NCBI RefSeq assembly: GCF_013416555.1
Contig: NZ_JACCFG010000003.1
Coordinates: 617,985 to 681,984, forward strand
Length of the DNA stretch: 64,000 nucleotides
Reading direction: 5' to 3'
DNA from: Sphingomonas sp. R-74633
Lineage (GTDB): Bacteria > Pseudomonadota > Alphaproteobacteria > Sphingomonadales > Sphingomonadaceae
The notes under the pieces are model-generated. The model was not told the DNA's origin. It did not search any database and saw only the letters and a list, made by a program, of their open reading frames with translations. The position numbers were made by a program, and so were the translations under genes. Positions 41,199 through 49,538 of this stretch are shown in pieces (position 1 is the first letter of the stretch; the number at the start of each line of letters is the position of its first letter).

Positions 41199-42263
41199 AT
41201 GGAAGTCGGCGTCTTCGTTCCCATCAACAACAATGGCTGGCTGATCAGCGAGAGCGCGCCGCAGTACATGCCGAGCTTCGACATGAACAAGGCGATCGCC
41301 CAGAAGGCCGAGGAGCATGGCCTCGATTTCCTGCTCTCGATGATCAAGCTGCGCGGGTTCGGCGGCAAGACCGAGTTCTGGGAGTACGGTCTGGAGAGCT
41401 TCACGCTGATGGCCGGCCTCGCCGCGGTCACCGAGAAGATCAAGATCTACGCCACCTGCCCCACGCTGGTGATCCCGCCGGCCTTCGCGGCGCGGATGTG
41501 CAACACGATCGATTCGATCAGCCATGGCCGTTTCGGACTTAACCTGATCACTGGGTGGCAGCGTCCAGAATATAGCCAAATGGGTTTGTGGCCAGGAGAC
41601 GAGCATTTCCGCAACCGCTACCAGATGCTCGACGAATATGCCCAGATCCTGCGCGAGCTGTGGGAGACCGGTCGTAGCGATTTGAAGGGCCAATATTACC
41701 AGATGGACGATTGCCGCGTCCGTCCGACGCCCCAGGGCGACATGAAGATCATCTGCGCCGGCTCGTCGGACGAGGGCCTCGCCTTCTCGGCGAAATGGGC
41801 GGACTATGCCTTCTGCCTCGGCAAGGGCGTCAACACCCCCACTGCCTTCGCCTTCAACAACGAGCGGCTGGCCGAAGCCACCGCAAAGACCGGTCGCGAC
41901 GTGAAGGTGTTCGTGCTGGTGATGGTCATCGCCGACGAGACCGACGAAGCGGCAATGGCCAAGTGGCAGTCGTACCGCGACGGCCTCGACGTGGACGCGG
42001 TGCGCTGGCTGATCGACCAGGGCGCCGCCGACAAGAACAACCCCACCACCAACGTCCGCCAGCTCGCCGCGCCCGAGGGCGCGGTCAACATCAACATGGG
42101 CACGTTGGTGGGCAGCTATGAGAGCGTCGCGCGGATGCTCGACGAGATGGCGGAGGTTCCCAACACCGGCGGCGTGCTGCTGACGTTCGACAACTTCCTC
42201 GAAGGCGTCGACAATTTCGGCACGCGCATCCAGCCGCTGATGAAGAGCCGCGCGGCACGCTGA
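41199..42263 (+). CDS. rutA: RutA, pyrimidine oxygenase
   Basis: RutA opens the uracil ring using FMN and molecular oxygen. The 354-residue protein is a luciferase-like TIM barrel, with conserved blocks [40 protein letters not shown] and [20 protein letters not shown] that match RutA. The reduced flavin must come from a reductase; no rutF is present in this window, although an FMN reductase-like gene lies at 32569. The gene order rutB-C-D-A differs from the E. coli order A-B-C-D. Confidence 0.95.
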   Translation: MEVGVFVPINNNGWLISESAPQYMPSFDMNKAIAQKAEEHGLDFLLSMIKLRGFGGKTEFWEYGLESFTLMAGLAAVTEKIKIYATCPTLVIPPAFAARMCNTIDSISHGRFGLNLITGWQRPEYSQMGLWPGDEHFRNRYQMLDEYAQILRELWETGRSDLKGQYYQMDDCRVRPTPQGDMKIICAGSSDEGLAFSAKWADYAFCLGKGVNTPTAFAFNNERLAEATAKTGRDVKVFVLVMVIADETDEAAMAKWQSYRDGLDVDAVRWLIDQGAADKNNPTTNVRQLAAPEGAVNINMGTLVGSYESVARMLDEMAEVPNTGGVLLTFDNFLEGVDNFGTRIQPLMKSRAAR

Positions 42264-42317
42264 GGGCCTGTTTGCGGGGGATACGCGTTCAAGATCCTTC
42301 ACTGCCGGAGAGAGAGA

Positions 42318-42863
42318 ATGAAGAAGCTCCTGTCCCTCGCCGCGATGGCGATCCTGGTCGCGGCGCCGCTCGCCGAGGCGCAGAATCACGGTCCCGGCCA
42401 GGGCCAGCGCCCCCCTTCGGGGCCCAAGCCGGGCGGACCGGGCAAGCCTGGCGGCCCCGGCGCCCGTCCGCCTGCGCCGGGTCCGTCACAGCCCGGGCGC
42501 CCCGGCACGGGTCCCTCACAACCGGGCCGCCCGGGCACGCGTCCGCCCGCGCCGCGCCCGCCGATAGCCCGGCCGCCCTCGCGCCCGCCACATCGCCCGG
42601 GCGCCGGGCGTCCGCCGAACTTCCATCCGGTGCACCGCCCGCCCTATCGCTATCCGCCCGGCTATAATTACCGCCGCTGGTCGATCGGCGTCCTGCTGCC
42701 GACGCCCTTCCTGTCGAACAGCTATTATTATGACGATTGGTACGGCCTCGGCATCGGCGCGCCGCCGATGGGTTATCGCTGGGTGCGCTATGGGCCGGAT
42801 CTGTTGCTGGTCAATCTGCGCACGCGCCGTGTGGTCGACGTGATCTACGGCGCCTTCTACTGA
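42318..42863 (+). CDS. RcnB-like periplasmic protein with Pro/Gly-rich region
   Basis: The 181-residue protein has a signal peptide (MKKLLSLAAMAILVAAPLAE, cut near AEA-Q). A highly Pro/Gly/Arg-rich middle (about 25-105) includes two copies of the GPSQPGRPGT unit. The C-terminal domain, with YRWVRYGPDLLLVNLRTRRV and a VDVIYGAFY end, is typical of RcnB-family envelope proteins. E. coli RcnB affects nickel/cobalt homeostasis, but many alphaproteobacterial paralogues exist without known role. A good terminator follows 5 bp after the stop. Confidence 0.8.
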   Translation: MKKLLSLAAMAILVAAPLAEAQNHGPGQGQRPPSGPKPGGPGKPGGPGARPPAPGPSQPGRPGTGPSQPGRPGTRPPAPRPPIARPPSRPPHRPGAGRPPNFHPVHRPPYRYPPGYNYRRWSIGVLLPTPFLSNSYYYDDWYGLGIGAPPMGYRWVRYGPDLLLVNLRTRRVVDVIYGAFY

Positions 42864-42868
42864 CCGAG

Positions 42869-42903
42869 GGGGCGTGATCCGAGTCCGGATCGCGCCCCTT
42901 TTT
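42869..42903 (+). terminator. Rho-independent terminator after the RcnB-like gene
   Basis: A 13 bp stem (GGGGCGTGATCCG / CGGATCGCGCCCC, one G-U pair, loop AGTC) is followed directly by TTTTT (42899-42903). Confidence 0.93.
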
Positions 42904-42923
42904 CCCGCCCCGTCGGCCCCGCG

Positions 42924-44066
42924 CTATCCCGCGTGATTTGCCGCGGACGCGGGCCCCTGCATGCCGGTACGCGTCTCGCCCCACCGCCGATTGAGATACT
43001 GCCGCGCCGGCGCTTCCACCCGGGCATAGCTCCAGATCGCGCAGGCCAGAACGAGGGGCAGCGCCAGGATCGCGGGGAACCCGGCCTTGGTCGCCAGGAA
43101 AAACGGCTGCTGCCAGATATAGATCGAGAAGGAGAGCAGCCCCAGCCAGGTCAGCAGACCTGTCGACAACAGCCGCCGATAGGCCGGCGCCGCGAACTCG
43201 ATCGTGTTGACGGCGATCACCGCGAACACCGTGCAGGCGGTCATTTGCAGCGGCGTCACCGGGTCGGCAGGGATCATGCTCGCTGCGCCCAGGAGGAGGC
43301 AGGCCGGCGACAGCCAGGGCAGGACGGGCGCCCATGCCGTCGGTTTCCACTGCCGCAGCATCAGGAAGAGCGCGAAGGAAAGCAGGACCGAGGCGCCGCG
43401 AACGTCCGATCGCCAGAAGACATAGGGGCCGCTCTCGTGCCCGGCGTGAAAGAGCAGCGCGCCGTTCAGCAGCATCAGGCCGGCAAGCGCGAAGGCAAGC
43501 CAGGCCGCGATGCCCGGCTTTCGAGCGGAAATGCCGGCGACGAGCAGGAGCAGCAGATAGCTATGCTCCTCCACTGCGAGCGACCAGGTGTGTTCGAGCA
43601 GCGGCGAGGGATCGGAGAGATAGTTGCTGAAGAACAGCAGCGACGCGACGATGCTCAGCCAGTTCACCGCCGTGCCCGCAATCAGGCCTGCCAGGGCAAG
43701 CCCGGTGCCGATCACGCCTACATAGAGCATCAGCAGGGGGAGGATGCGCGATGCCCGGCGCAGGGCAAAGCTCGGCAGCGCCTGTCGGCGCACGATCAGC
43801 AGCTCCGCCATCAGCCGGCCGCTGAGAACGAAGAACATTTCTACCCCAAGCGGTGCCAGATGGCCGAGATGCCGTGGCGCGAAATGGCCAAGCAGGACCA
43901 AGAGGATGCACAGGCCTCGCCAGCCATCCAGCCAGGCGACATGCCCGGCTGCGGGCATCGGCGATCCAGGCCGCTTCAGGATTCGCGTCAGTTCGACGCC
44001 TCGCCACCTCCGGGCTGTCCGCTTCTCGAGCGGTTCTTCAGGGAGGTGGCAATCGCTGGTTTGCAC
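42924..44066 (-). CDS. Acyltransferase family 3 (OafA/YrhL-like) membrane protein
   Basis: This protein (380 residues from GTG 44066; ATG 43958 would give 344) has about ten predicted membrane helices. It shows the acyltransferase-3 hallmarks WLDGWRGLCILLVLLGHFAP, with the conserved His, then GVEMFFVLSGRLMAELL and HTWSLAVEEHSYLLL. Such enzymes transfer acetyl or other acyl groups to surface sugars, for example O-antigen, capsule or peptidoglycan. The substrate is unknown; the capsule locus 5 kb away makes a role there possible. The first 35 residues are basic, polar and may not be translated. Confidence 0.83.
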   Translation of the reverse strand: MQTSDCHLPEEPLEKRTARRWRGVELTRILKRPGSPMPAAGHVAWLDGWRGLCILLVLLGHFAPRHLGHLAPLGVEMFFVLSGRLMAELLIVRRQALPSFALRRASRILPLLMLYVGVIGTGLALAGLIAGTAVNWLSIVASLLFFSNYLSDPSPLLEHTWSLAVEEHSYLLLLLVAGISARKPGIAAWLAFALAGLMLLNGALLFHAGHESGPYVFWRSDVRGASVLLSFALFLMLRQWKPTAWAPVLPWLSPACLLLGAASMIPADPVTPLQMTACTVFAVIAVNTIEFAAPAYRRLLSTGLLTWLGLLSFSIYIWQQPFFLATKAGFPAILALPLVLACAIWSYARVEAPARQYLNRRWGETRTGMQGPASAANHAG

Positions 44067-44263
44067 GCGCGTGACCCTAGCGGCGCTGCCTTAAATTTCG
44101 ATTTCCGGGGATGACCTGTCGTCATTGCGCGACGCACGCTGAGAATCGGCCGCCAAAGCAAGCGTGGGATCGCCTAGGCCTGGATGGAAATGTGGGAACG
44201 ATGCGGGGTAGGCGGCGCAAGAGGCCGACTTCCCTTGTTATCAAATGCTTGGCTGAAGAGAAT

Positions 44264-44337
44264 TGGATGCCCCGTGAGGATTCGAACCTCAATTAACGGA
44301 GTCAGAGTCCGTAGTCTTACCTTTAGACGACAGGGCA
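44264..44337 (-). tRNA. tRNA-Gln (anticodon CTG)
   Basis: Read leftward from 44337, a complete 74 nt cloverleaf is visible: acceptor stem TGCCCTG/CGGGGCA, anticodon stem ACGGA/TCCGT with loop CTCTGAC (anticodon CTG, Gln), TTCGAAT T-loop and an encoded CCA end (44264-44266). It reads the codon CAG, frequent in this GC-rich genome. Confidence 0.96.
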
Positions 44338-44366
44338 TCACGCGGCATCAGAACCGCAGGCGGGGG

Positions 44367-44395
44367 CCAATAAGGCGGGCAAACGGCGCTGTCAA
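44367..44395 (-). promoter_or_regulatory. Sigma-70 promoter of tRNA-Gln
   Basis: Leftward, TTGACA (44395-44390), a 17 bp spacer and TATTGG (44372-44367). The predicted start is about 23 nt before the tRNA 5' end. Confidence 0.8.
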
Positions 44396-44503
44396 CGCGG
44401 GAAAAGGCGGATGCCTTGCTCCGCGCGACGGTCTCCGCTAGCCTCGCTTCCAAGCACCGGCGGCGAAAAGCCGTGACGGAACAGAACATAAGCGAGTGAT
44501 GTA

Positions 44504-45556
44504 ATGGGGGATGGCACCGCCAATATGCCCCGCGGCCGGGATCCCGGCAGAGCCCGGAAGCCCGCGCCGCCTGCCGAAAGGCCGGTTCGCGGCCGCTGGC
44601 CCGAAGGGCGCCACTATGCGGCGCTCGATTTGGGCACCAATAATTGCCGCCTGCTGATCGCGCGTCCGCAAGGATCGGGCTTCGCGGTGGTCGATGCGTT
44701 TTCGCGAATCGTCCGGCTGGGCGAGGGGCTCGCCACCAGCGGCCGGCTTTCCGATGCTGCGATCGAGCGCACCATCGCCGCCCTGCGCGTCTGCGCCGAG
44801 AAGCTGAAGCGCCGCAACGTCCTGCTTGCCCGCTCGGTCGCCACCGAAGCCTGCCGCCAGGCGGTCAACGGCACCGAATTCATCGAGCGCGTCTATCGCG
44901 AGACCGGCATCGCGCTCGACATCATCACCGCCGAGGAAGAGGCCCGCCTCGCCGTGCTCGGCTGCCACGCGCTGCTCGAGCCGGGCGACGGCCCGGCCCT
45001 AGTGTTCGACATCGGCGGCGGCTCGACCGAGCTGGTGCTGGTCGATTCGCGCGGCGAAGTGCCCCGCATCCTCGATTGGCATAGCGCGCCATGGGGTGTC
45101 GTCTCGCTCACCGAGGCGTCGGGCAGCGCGGAGAGCGCCGAGGATCGCGCCGCGCTCTATGCCAGCATGCGTGCCCGCGTCTCGGAGAGCTTCGCCCCCT
45201 TCGCCAGGCGCCTGCGCGTGCCGCGCGGCACAAGGCGGCTGCTCGGCACCTCGGGCACCGTCACTACGCTCGCCAGCGTCCATCTCGGGCTCGCCGCCTA
45301 TGACCGTTCGGTGGTCGACGGGCTTATCGTTCCGGCGCCGGCGATGCGTGAAGTGAGCCAGCGCATCTCGGCGATGAGCATGGCCGAGCGCAGCCAGGTG
45401 CCGTGCATCGGCTCGGAGCGGGCCGACCTCGTCGTTGCCGGCTGCGCTATCCTCGAAACGATTCTCGATCTATGGCCCGCCGAACGGCTTGGGATCGCCG
45501 ACCGCGGCATCCGCGAGGGCATCCTCCGCCGTTTGATCAACGGGAGAACCTTGTGA
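44504..45556 (+). CDS. Ppx/GppA family phosphatase
   Basis: The 350-residue protein has the ASKHA-fold Ppx/GppA domain: the N-terminal phosphate loop ALDLGTNNCRLLIA at about 40, and the second loop FDIGGGSTELVLVD at about 168, plus LGTSGTVTTLASVHLGL. It is shorter than E. coli GppA or Ppx and lacks their C-terminal HD-like domain. This is usual in alphaproteobacteria. It may hydrolyse polyphosphate or pppGpp. The first 36 residues are Arg/Pro-rich and variable. The stop overlaps the rlmE start as GTGA, a pairing often seen in sphingomonads. Confidence 0.88.
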   Translation: MGDGTANMPRGRDPGRARKPAPPAERPVRGRWPEGRHYAALDLGTNNCRLLIARPQGSGFAVVDAFSRIVRLGEGLATSGRLSDAAIERTIAALRVCAEKLKRRNVLLARSVATEACRQAVNGTEFIERVYRETGIALDIITAEEEARLAVLGCHALLEPGDGPALVFDIGGGSTELVLVDSRGEVPRILDWHSAPWGVVSLTEASGSAESAEDRAALYASMRARVSESFAPFARRLRVPRGTRRLLGTSGTVTTLASVHLGLAAYDRSVVDGLIVPAPAMREVSQRISAMSMAERSQVPCIGSERADLVVAGCAILETILDLWPAERLGIADRGIREGILRRLINGRTL

Positions 45557-46236
45557 GCAGAGGCGGCGCACGCGGCCATACGCGCGTTCTGACGGCGCGG
45601 AAGCGCACCGCGCAATCGACGCGGTGGCTCGAGCGCCAGCTCAACGATCCGTACGTCAAGCGCGCCAAGGCCGAGGGCTATCGCAGCCGCGCGGCCTACA
45701 AGCTCACCGAGCTCGACGAGAAATTCGCCTTCCTGCGTGGCAAGAAGCGCGTGCTCGACCTCGGCATCGCGCCGGGCGGCTGGACCCAGGTGATCCGCCG
45801 CAAGCTGCCCAAGGCCGCGGTAGTCGGCATCGATCTGCTGCCGGTCGATCCGATCGACGGCGCGACGATCCTGATGATGGACTTCATGGACGATGCCGCG
45901 CCCGATCGGCTGATCGAGGAACTGGGCGGCGCGCCCGACCTGATCATCTCGGACATGGCAGCGAACACCGTCGGCCACCCGCAGACCGACGCGCTCCGCA
46001 CCATGGGCCTGGTCGAAGCCGCATTCGACTTCGCGATCCAGGTGCTCGAGCCGGGCGGCGATTTCGTCGCCAAGGTGTTCGCGGGCGGTGCCGATTCGCA
46101 ATTCGTCGCGCAGATGAAGCGCAGCTTCGCGACCGTGAAGCACGCCAAGCCAGCCGCCAGCCGCAAGGGCTCGGTCGAGTGGTTCGTGGTGGCACAGGGC
46201 TTCAAGGGGCGCGTCGCGAAACCGGCGGAGGAATGA
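45553..46236 (+). CDS. rlmE: RlmE (FtsJ/RrmJ), 23S rRNA 2'-O-methyltransferase
   Basis: From GTG 45553 the protein is 227 residues. It has the RrmJ fold with SAM loop RVLDLGIAPGGWTQVI and the K-D-K-E catalytic set: Lys in YRSRAAYKLTELDEKF, Asp in DLIISDMAAN, Lys in FVAKVFAGG, Glu in GSVEWFVV. It methylates U2552 (E. coli numbering) in the ribosomal A-loop. The N-terminal 25 residues are basic. It is coupled to ppx/gppA and to the next small membrane gene. Confidence 0.95.
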   Translation: MSRGGARGHTRVLTARKRTAQSTRWLERQLNDPYVKRAKAEGYRSRAAYKLTELDEKFAFLRGKKRVLDLGIAPGGWTQVIRRKLPKAAVVGIDLLPVDPIDGATILMMDFMDDAAPDRLIEELGGAPDLIISDMAANTVGHPQTDALRTMGLVEAAFDFAIQVLEPGGDFVAKVFAGGADSQFVAQMKRSFATVKHAKPAASRKGSVEWFVVAQGFKGRVAKPAEE

Positions 46237-46520
46237 TCGTCGGCCTGCTCTGGCTGGCAGTGATCCTGCTGCTCGGGCTCAAGGTGATCGCCACGCTGAT
46301 CCTGCTCGGCCGCCCGCCCGAGGCGCGGCTCGCCACCCGGCAGGGCCGCCGGCTCTGGTGGGCGACCAAGATCACGCCGATCCTCGCCGTGCCCTGCCTG
46401 ATCCTTGTCGCCTGGATCGAGCAGGATCGCGCCGGGCTGGTCGTCTATCCGCTGCTGATGGCCTTTGTGTTGGTCGCGGTGCCGATCATGGTCTGGCGCC
46501 GCTTCGGCCGCACGGCCTAG
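46233..46520 (+). CDS. Small integral membrane protein, unknown function
   Basis: The 95-residue protein has three hydrophobic segments (VGLLWLAVILLLGLKVIATL, ITPILAVPCLILVAW and LVVYPLLMAFVLVAVPIMVW) with a short Arg-rich loop between the first two. The ATG overlaps the rlmE stop (ATGA), so it is cotranslated. No family was recognised. A small inner-membrane protein is the only safe description. Confidence 0.7.
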   Translation: MIVGLLWLAVILLLGLKVIATLILLGRPPEARLATRQGRRLWWATKITPILAVPCLILVAWIEQDRAGLVVYPLLMAFVLVAVPIMVWRRFGRTA

Positions 46521-46521
46521 C

Positions 46522-46953
46522 TCAGGCCAGCCTTGGCCCCTTGGCGATCAGCGGCCGCCAGATCGCTTCCAGCCGCTCGGGATCCGCTTCGCTGCTGTCG
46601 GACATTGCCAGGAGCGATGCTTCGGCGGCCGCCATCAGTTCCGGCCCTTCATTCGGCCCGGGAAAGCGTCCGGCGCTGCCATATCGGAACATCCAGCCGC
46701 CATTCGGCATCGCCTCGCCGGCATGGAGCGAGATCGCGCGATCCTCCCAGAGGTGAATCGACAGCATCTGGCTGCGGCATTGCTGGAAGAGGATCTCGAT
46801 TCGCGCGCGGGGAACGCCGCCTTGAAATTCGATGGCCCGGTGGATGGCTGGCGCTACGTCCTGGTTCGGCAGCGTTGCCTGGCGTTGCTTCAGCGCATCG
46901 AGCGCATCCAGCAGGAACGAACTGTCGATATGATGCGGGGAAGCGCTGGCCAT
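46522..46953 (-). CDS. Conserved-looking hypothetical protein
   Basis: The 143-residue protein (start ATG 46953, MASASPHHIDSSFLLDALDA) has codon use like its neighbours but no recognised family. It is soluble, mixed alpha/beta, with the segment RARIEILFQQCRSQMLSIHL followed by WEDRAISLHAGEAMPNGGW. It is convergent with the small membrane gene; only 1 bp separates their ends. The ribosome-binding site is weak. A terminator for rpoZ lies just upstream, so the gene would need its own promoter. Confidence 0.55.
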   Translation of the reverse strand: MASASPHHIDSSFLLDALDALKQRQATLPNQDVAPAIHRAIEFQGGVPRARIEILFQQCRSQMLSIHLWEDRAISLHAGEAMPNGGWMFRYGSAGRFPGPNEGPELMAAAEASLLAMSDSSEADPERLEAIWRPLIAKGPRLA

Positions 46954-46978
46954 GCGCCGTTCTAACCGCGCCGGCGGC

Positions 46979-47015
46979 CAAAAAGCAAAAGGGCCGGAGT
47001 TGCCCCCGGCCCTTT
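46979..47015 (-). terminator. Rho-independent terminator of rpoZ
   Basis: A 10 bp stem (AAAGGGCCGG / CCGGCCCTTT, 8 nt loop) is followed on the leftward strand by TTTTGCTTTTT. It begins 25 bp after the rpoZ stop. Confidence 0.88.
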
Positions 47016-47039
47016 GCATATATTCAGCGATTCGCCGGC

Positions 47040-47384
47040 TCAGCCGTCGTAGTCGCCGCCCAGATTCTGGTTGCGCGGCGGGGCAGCGGCGGTGAGGCGG
47101 AGCGCCTCGGCCGAAGCTGCGATCGAGCCGACCTCGTCCGGGGCTTCCTCATCGTCGATCTGGACGCGCTGCAGGCTTGCGACCACCTGCTCTTCGAGGT
47201 GAGTCGGGCGAACCGTCTCCTCGGCGATCTCGCGCAGCGCGACGACCGGGTTCTTGTCGCGGTCGCGATCGATGGTCAGGTCCGCGCCACCAGAGATCTG
47301 GCGGGCACGCTGCGCCGCGAACAGCACCAGGTCGAAACGGTTGGGAACCTTGTCGACGCAATCTTCGACTGTGACGCGCGCCAT
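47040..47384 (-). CDS. rpoZ: RNA polymerase omega subunit RpoZ
   Basis: The 114-residue protein starts [20 protein letters not shown] and continues with [20 protein letters not shown] and [14 protein letters not shown], the omega-subunit signature. Omega stabilises the beta-prime subunit and forms part of the ppGpp site. The C-terminal 40 residues are acidic and variable, as in alphaproteobacteria. AAGGAAG precedes the start. The gene has its own promoter and terminator. Confidence 0.97.
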   Translation of the reverse strand: MARVTVEDCVDKVPNRFDLVLFAAQRARQISGGADLTIDRDRDKNPVVALREIAEETVRPTHLEEQVVASLQRVQIDDEEAPDEVGSIAASAEALRLTAAAPPRNQNLGGDYDG

Positions 47385-47424
47385 CTACGCTTCCTTGAAA
47401 AACGGAGTATCCGGGAAAGCCGGC

Positions 47425-47453
47425 GATCTAGGGTTGGCTCGCGGAAAAGTCAA
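47425..47453 (-). promoter_or_regulatory. Sigma-70 promoter of rpoZ
   Basis: Leftward, TTGACT (47453-47448), 17 bp spacer, TAGATC (47430-47425). The start codon of rpoZ is about 40 bp downstream. Confidence 0.75.
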
Positions 47454-47482
47454 GAAAATCGGGCGGCGAACAAATCGGGGCG

Positions 47483-48742
47483 ATGCGCGTTGGGAACGCA
47501 ATCGCAACGACTCAGGACATCATGGAAGCGCTCGCCCCCCTTGCCGCCGCCGCATCGCTCCCCCATCACGCCGGGATGGAGTTCTCGCAGCCGAGCCACG
47601 ACGTAGACGGCAACCGGCTGACGCTGCTGCCCGACGGCCCCGAGCGGCTGGCGGCGTTGCTCGACCTGATCCGCGGCGCCACGCGCTCGCTTCGCGTGCT
47701 CTATTATATCTATGTCGACGACGATGCCGGCGCCGCAGTGCGTCAGGCGCTGATCGAGGCGGCGGCGCGTGGCGTCAGCGTCAGCCTGATCGTCGACGGG
47801 CTCGGCAGCGAACATGCCCAGAGCCACAATTTCTTCGATCCGCTCCACGAAGCCGGGGTGGATGTCTGCCGCTTCGTGCCGCGCTGGGGGCGGCGCTATC
47901 TGCTGCGCAACCACCAGAAGCTCGCGCTTGCCGACGAGGCGCGGGTGATCGTCGGAGGGTTCAACATCGAAGACAGTTATTTCGGCACCGTCGCCGAACA
48001 GGCGTGGCGCGATCTCGGGCTGCTGATCGAAGGGCCGGCGGCCGGGCGGCTGGTCGGCTATTTCGATGCGCTGTCCAATTGGGCCAAGCGCCCCAAGCCC
48101 TCGCTGCGCAAGCTCGCCAGGACGTTGCGCGCGTGGAGCGAGCCCGAAGGCGCCACCCGCTGGTTGCTCGGCGGCCCGATGCGCCGGCTCTCGCCCTGGG
48201 CGCGCGAAGTGAAGCGCGACATGGAACGAGCGAAGTCGATCGACATCATCGCCGCCTATTTCGCGCCGAACCCGGCGATGCTTCGCCGCCTCGATCGTGC
48301 CGGGCAGCGCGGGCAGGTGCGGCTCGTGCTTCCCTCGAAGCTCGATCACGGTGCGGCGATCTGGGCGGCGCGCTTCACCTATGCCGGCCTGCTCCGGAAG
48401 CGCGTGCAGATCTACGAATATCAGCCGACCAAGCTCCACGCGAAGCTGTTCCTGCTCGACGATGTCGTGAACATTGGTTCGGCCAATTTCGACATCCGCT
48501 CGATGTTCCTGAACCTCGAGCTGATGTTCCGCGTCGAAGATCCGGGCTTTGCCGCCTATGTCCGCGGCTTCATCGATGGCGAGGTGGCGAATTCCGAGCG
48601 GATCACGCCCGAGCTCTACAAGGCGCGCACCGGTCCCTGGACGCGGGTGAAGCAGGCAGCGGCCTATTTCGTGATGGCGGTGCTCGATTATAACGTCACC
48701 CGCCGGCTCAATTTCGGGCGCGGCTCACGCCCCCAGGGCTGA
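47483..48742 (+). CDS. Phospholipase D-family protein, cardiolipin synthase-like
   Basis: The 419-residue protein has two HKD motifs, NHQKLALADEARVIVGGFN (about 142-160) and LHAKLFLLDDVVNIGSANFD (about 317-336). These are the paired catalytic sites of PLD-type phosphatidyltransferases such as cardiolipin synthase (ClsB/ClsC-like). No N-terminal membrane helices are seen, which fits the ClsB/C type rather than ClsA. Its likely reaction is transfer of a phosphatidyl group between lipids. ATG 47522 with AGGA is an alternative start. Its end overlaps kdsB by 18 bp, tail to tail. Confidence 0.85.
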   Translation: MRVGNAIATTQDIMEALAPLAAAASLPHHAGMEFSQPSHDVDGNRLTLLPDGPERLAALLDLIRGATRSLRVLYYIYVDDDAGAAVRQALIEAAARGVSVSLIVDGLGSEHAQSHNFFDPLHEAGVDVCRFVPRWGRRYLLRNHQKLALADEARVIVGGFNIEDSYFGTVAEQAWRDLGLLIEGPAAGRLVGYFDALSNWAKRPKPSLRKLARTLRAWSEPEGATRWLLGGPMRRLSPWAREVKRDMERAKSIDIIAAYFAPNPAMLRRLDRAGQRGQVRLVLPSKLDHGAAIWAARFTYAGLLRKRVQIYEYQPTKLHAKLFLLDDVVNIGSANFDIRSMFLNLELMFRVEDPGFAAYVRGFIDGEVANSERITPELYKARTGPWTRVKQAAAYFVMAVLDYNVTRRLNFGRGSRPQG

Positions 48743-49468
48743 TTCGACCAAGGCCACGTCCTCGGGATTATTGACTTCCCAGAAGCCGGTCGCGGGCGCA
48801 GGCACCTCGACCAGGCGTATCGGCGCGCCATTCTCGAGGAAACGGAGCTGCTCGAGCCCTTCGGCCATCTCGAGCGGGCCCGGACCCCAGCCGGCATAAG
48901 CGGCGAGCGCCTCGGGCGCATAGGCATAAAGGCCGATGTGCAGCTTCGGCCGCCCGCCATGCGGCAACACGCGCTTGGAGAAATAGAGCGCATTGCCCGC
49001 CCGGTCCGCCACCACCGTCGTTCCGCCGACGCGCCCGGCGGCGGCATCGGCGAGCAGGCGGGCCTCGGTTGCCGCGTCACAGGCGATACAGGGCGTGAGC
49101 ATCGGCGCCCCGGTCTCGCGCCAGGCAGCCACCAGCGCGGCGATGTCCGATCGCCGGACCAAAGGCGAATCGCCCTGGAGATTGACCACCAGCCTTGCCT
49201 CCGGCCGCAGCGCTGCCACTTCGGCGCAGCGCTCGGTGCCGTTGCGCGCGTCGGCGCTGCTCATCACCGCCGTGCCGCCAAAGCCGCGCACCGCATCGGC
49301 GATGCGCGAATCCTCAGTCGCCACCACCACTTCGCCCAGGTCCGCGGCGCGCATCGCCGCTTCCCAGCTCCATTGGACGAGCGGCTTGCCGCCGAGCAGC
49401 GCCAGCGGCTTGCCGGGAAAGCGCGTCGAGGCGAACCGCGCGGGGATGACGATCAGCACATCGGCCAT
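48725..49468 (-). CDS. kdsB: CMP-Kdo synthetase KdsB
   Basis: KdsB activates Kdo with CTP. The start ATG 49468 follows a strong AGGAGG and gives 247 residues. Family blocks are VLIVIPARFASTRFPGKPLA, MSSADARNGTERCAEVA, VVNLQGDSPLVRRSDI and KLHIGLYAYAPEALAAYAGW. The LGQPL-like variation is within family range. It stands divergent to kpsS, a Kdo transferase for capsule linkers, so it probably feeds capsule synthesis as well as any lipid A core. The other Kdo genes kdsA, kdsC and kdsD are not in the window. Confidence 0.94.
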   Translation of the reverse strand: MADVLIVIPARFASTRFPGKPLALLGGKPLVQWSWEAAMRAADLGEVVVATEDSRIADAVRGFGGTAVMSSADARNGTERCAEVAALRPEARLVVNLQGDSPLVRRSDIAALVAAWRETGAPMLTPCIACDAATEARLLADAAAGRVGGTTVVADRAGNALYFSKRVLPHGGRPKLHIGLYAYAPEALAAYAGWGPGPLEMAEGLEQLRFLENGAPIRLVEVPAPATGFWEVNNPEDVALVESALGA

Positions 49469-49538
49469 GCCTCCTCTTAGGAGCGCGCTTCCGCAAAGGC
49501 GATGCGCGTCGTAAGAGACTGGGGACAAGGGGGAATCA

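Noticed and set aside
47483..48742. PLD-family protein as a defence nuclease or toxin
   Set aside because: Two intact HKD motifs in one chain, with cardiolipin synthase-like spacing and no defence genes nearby, favour lipid metabolism.
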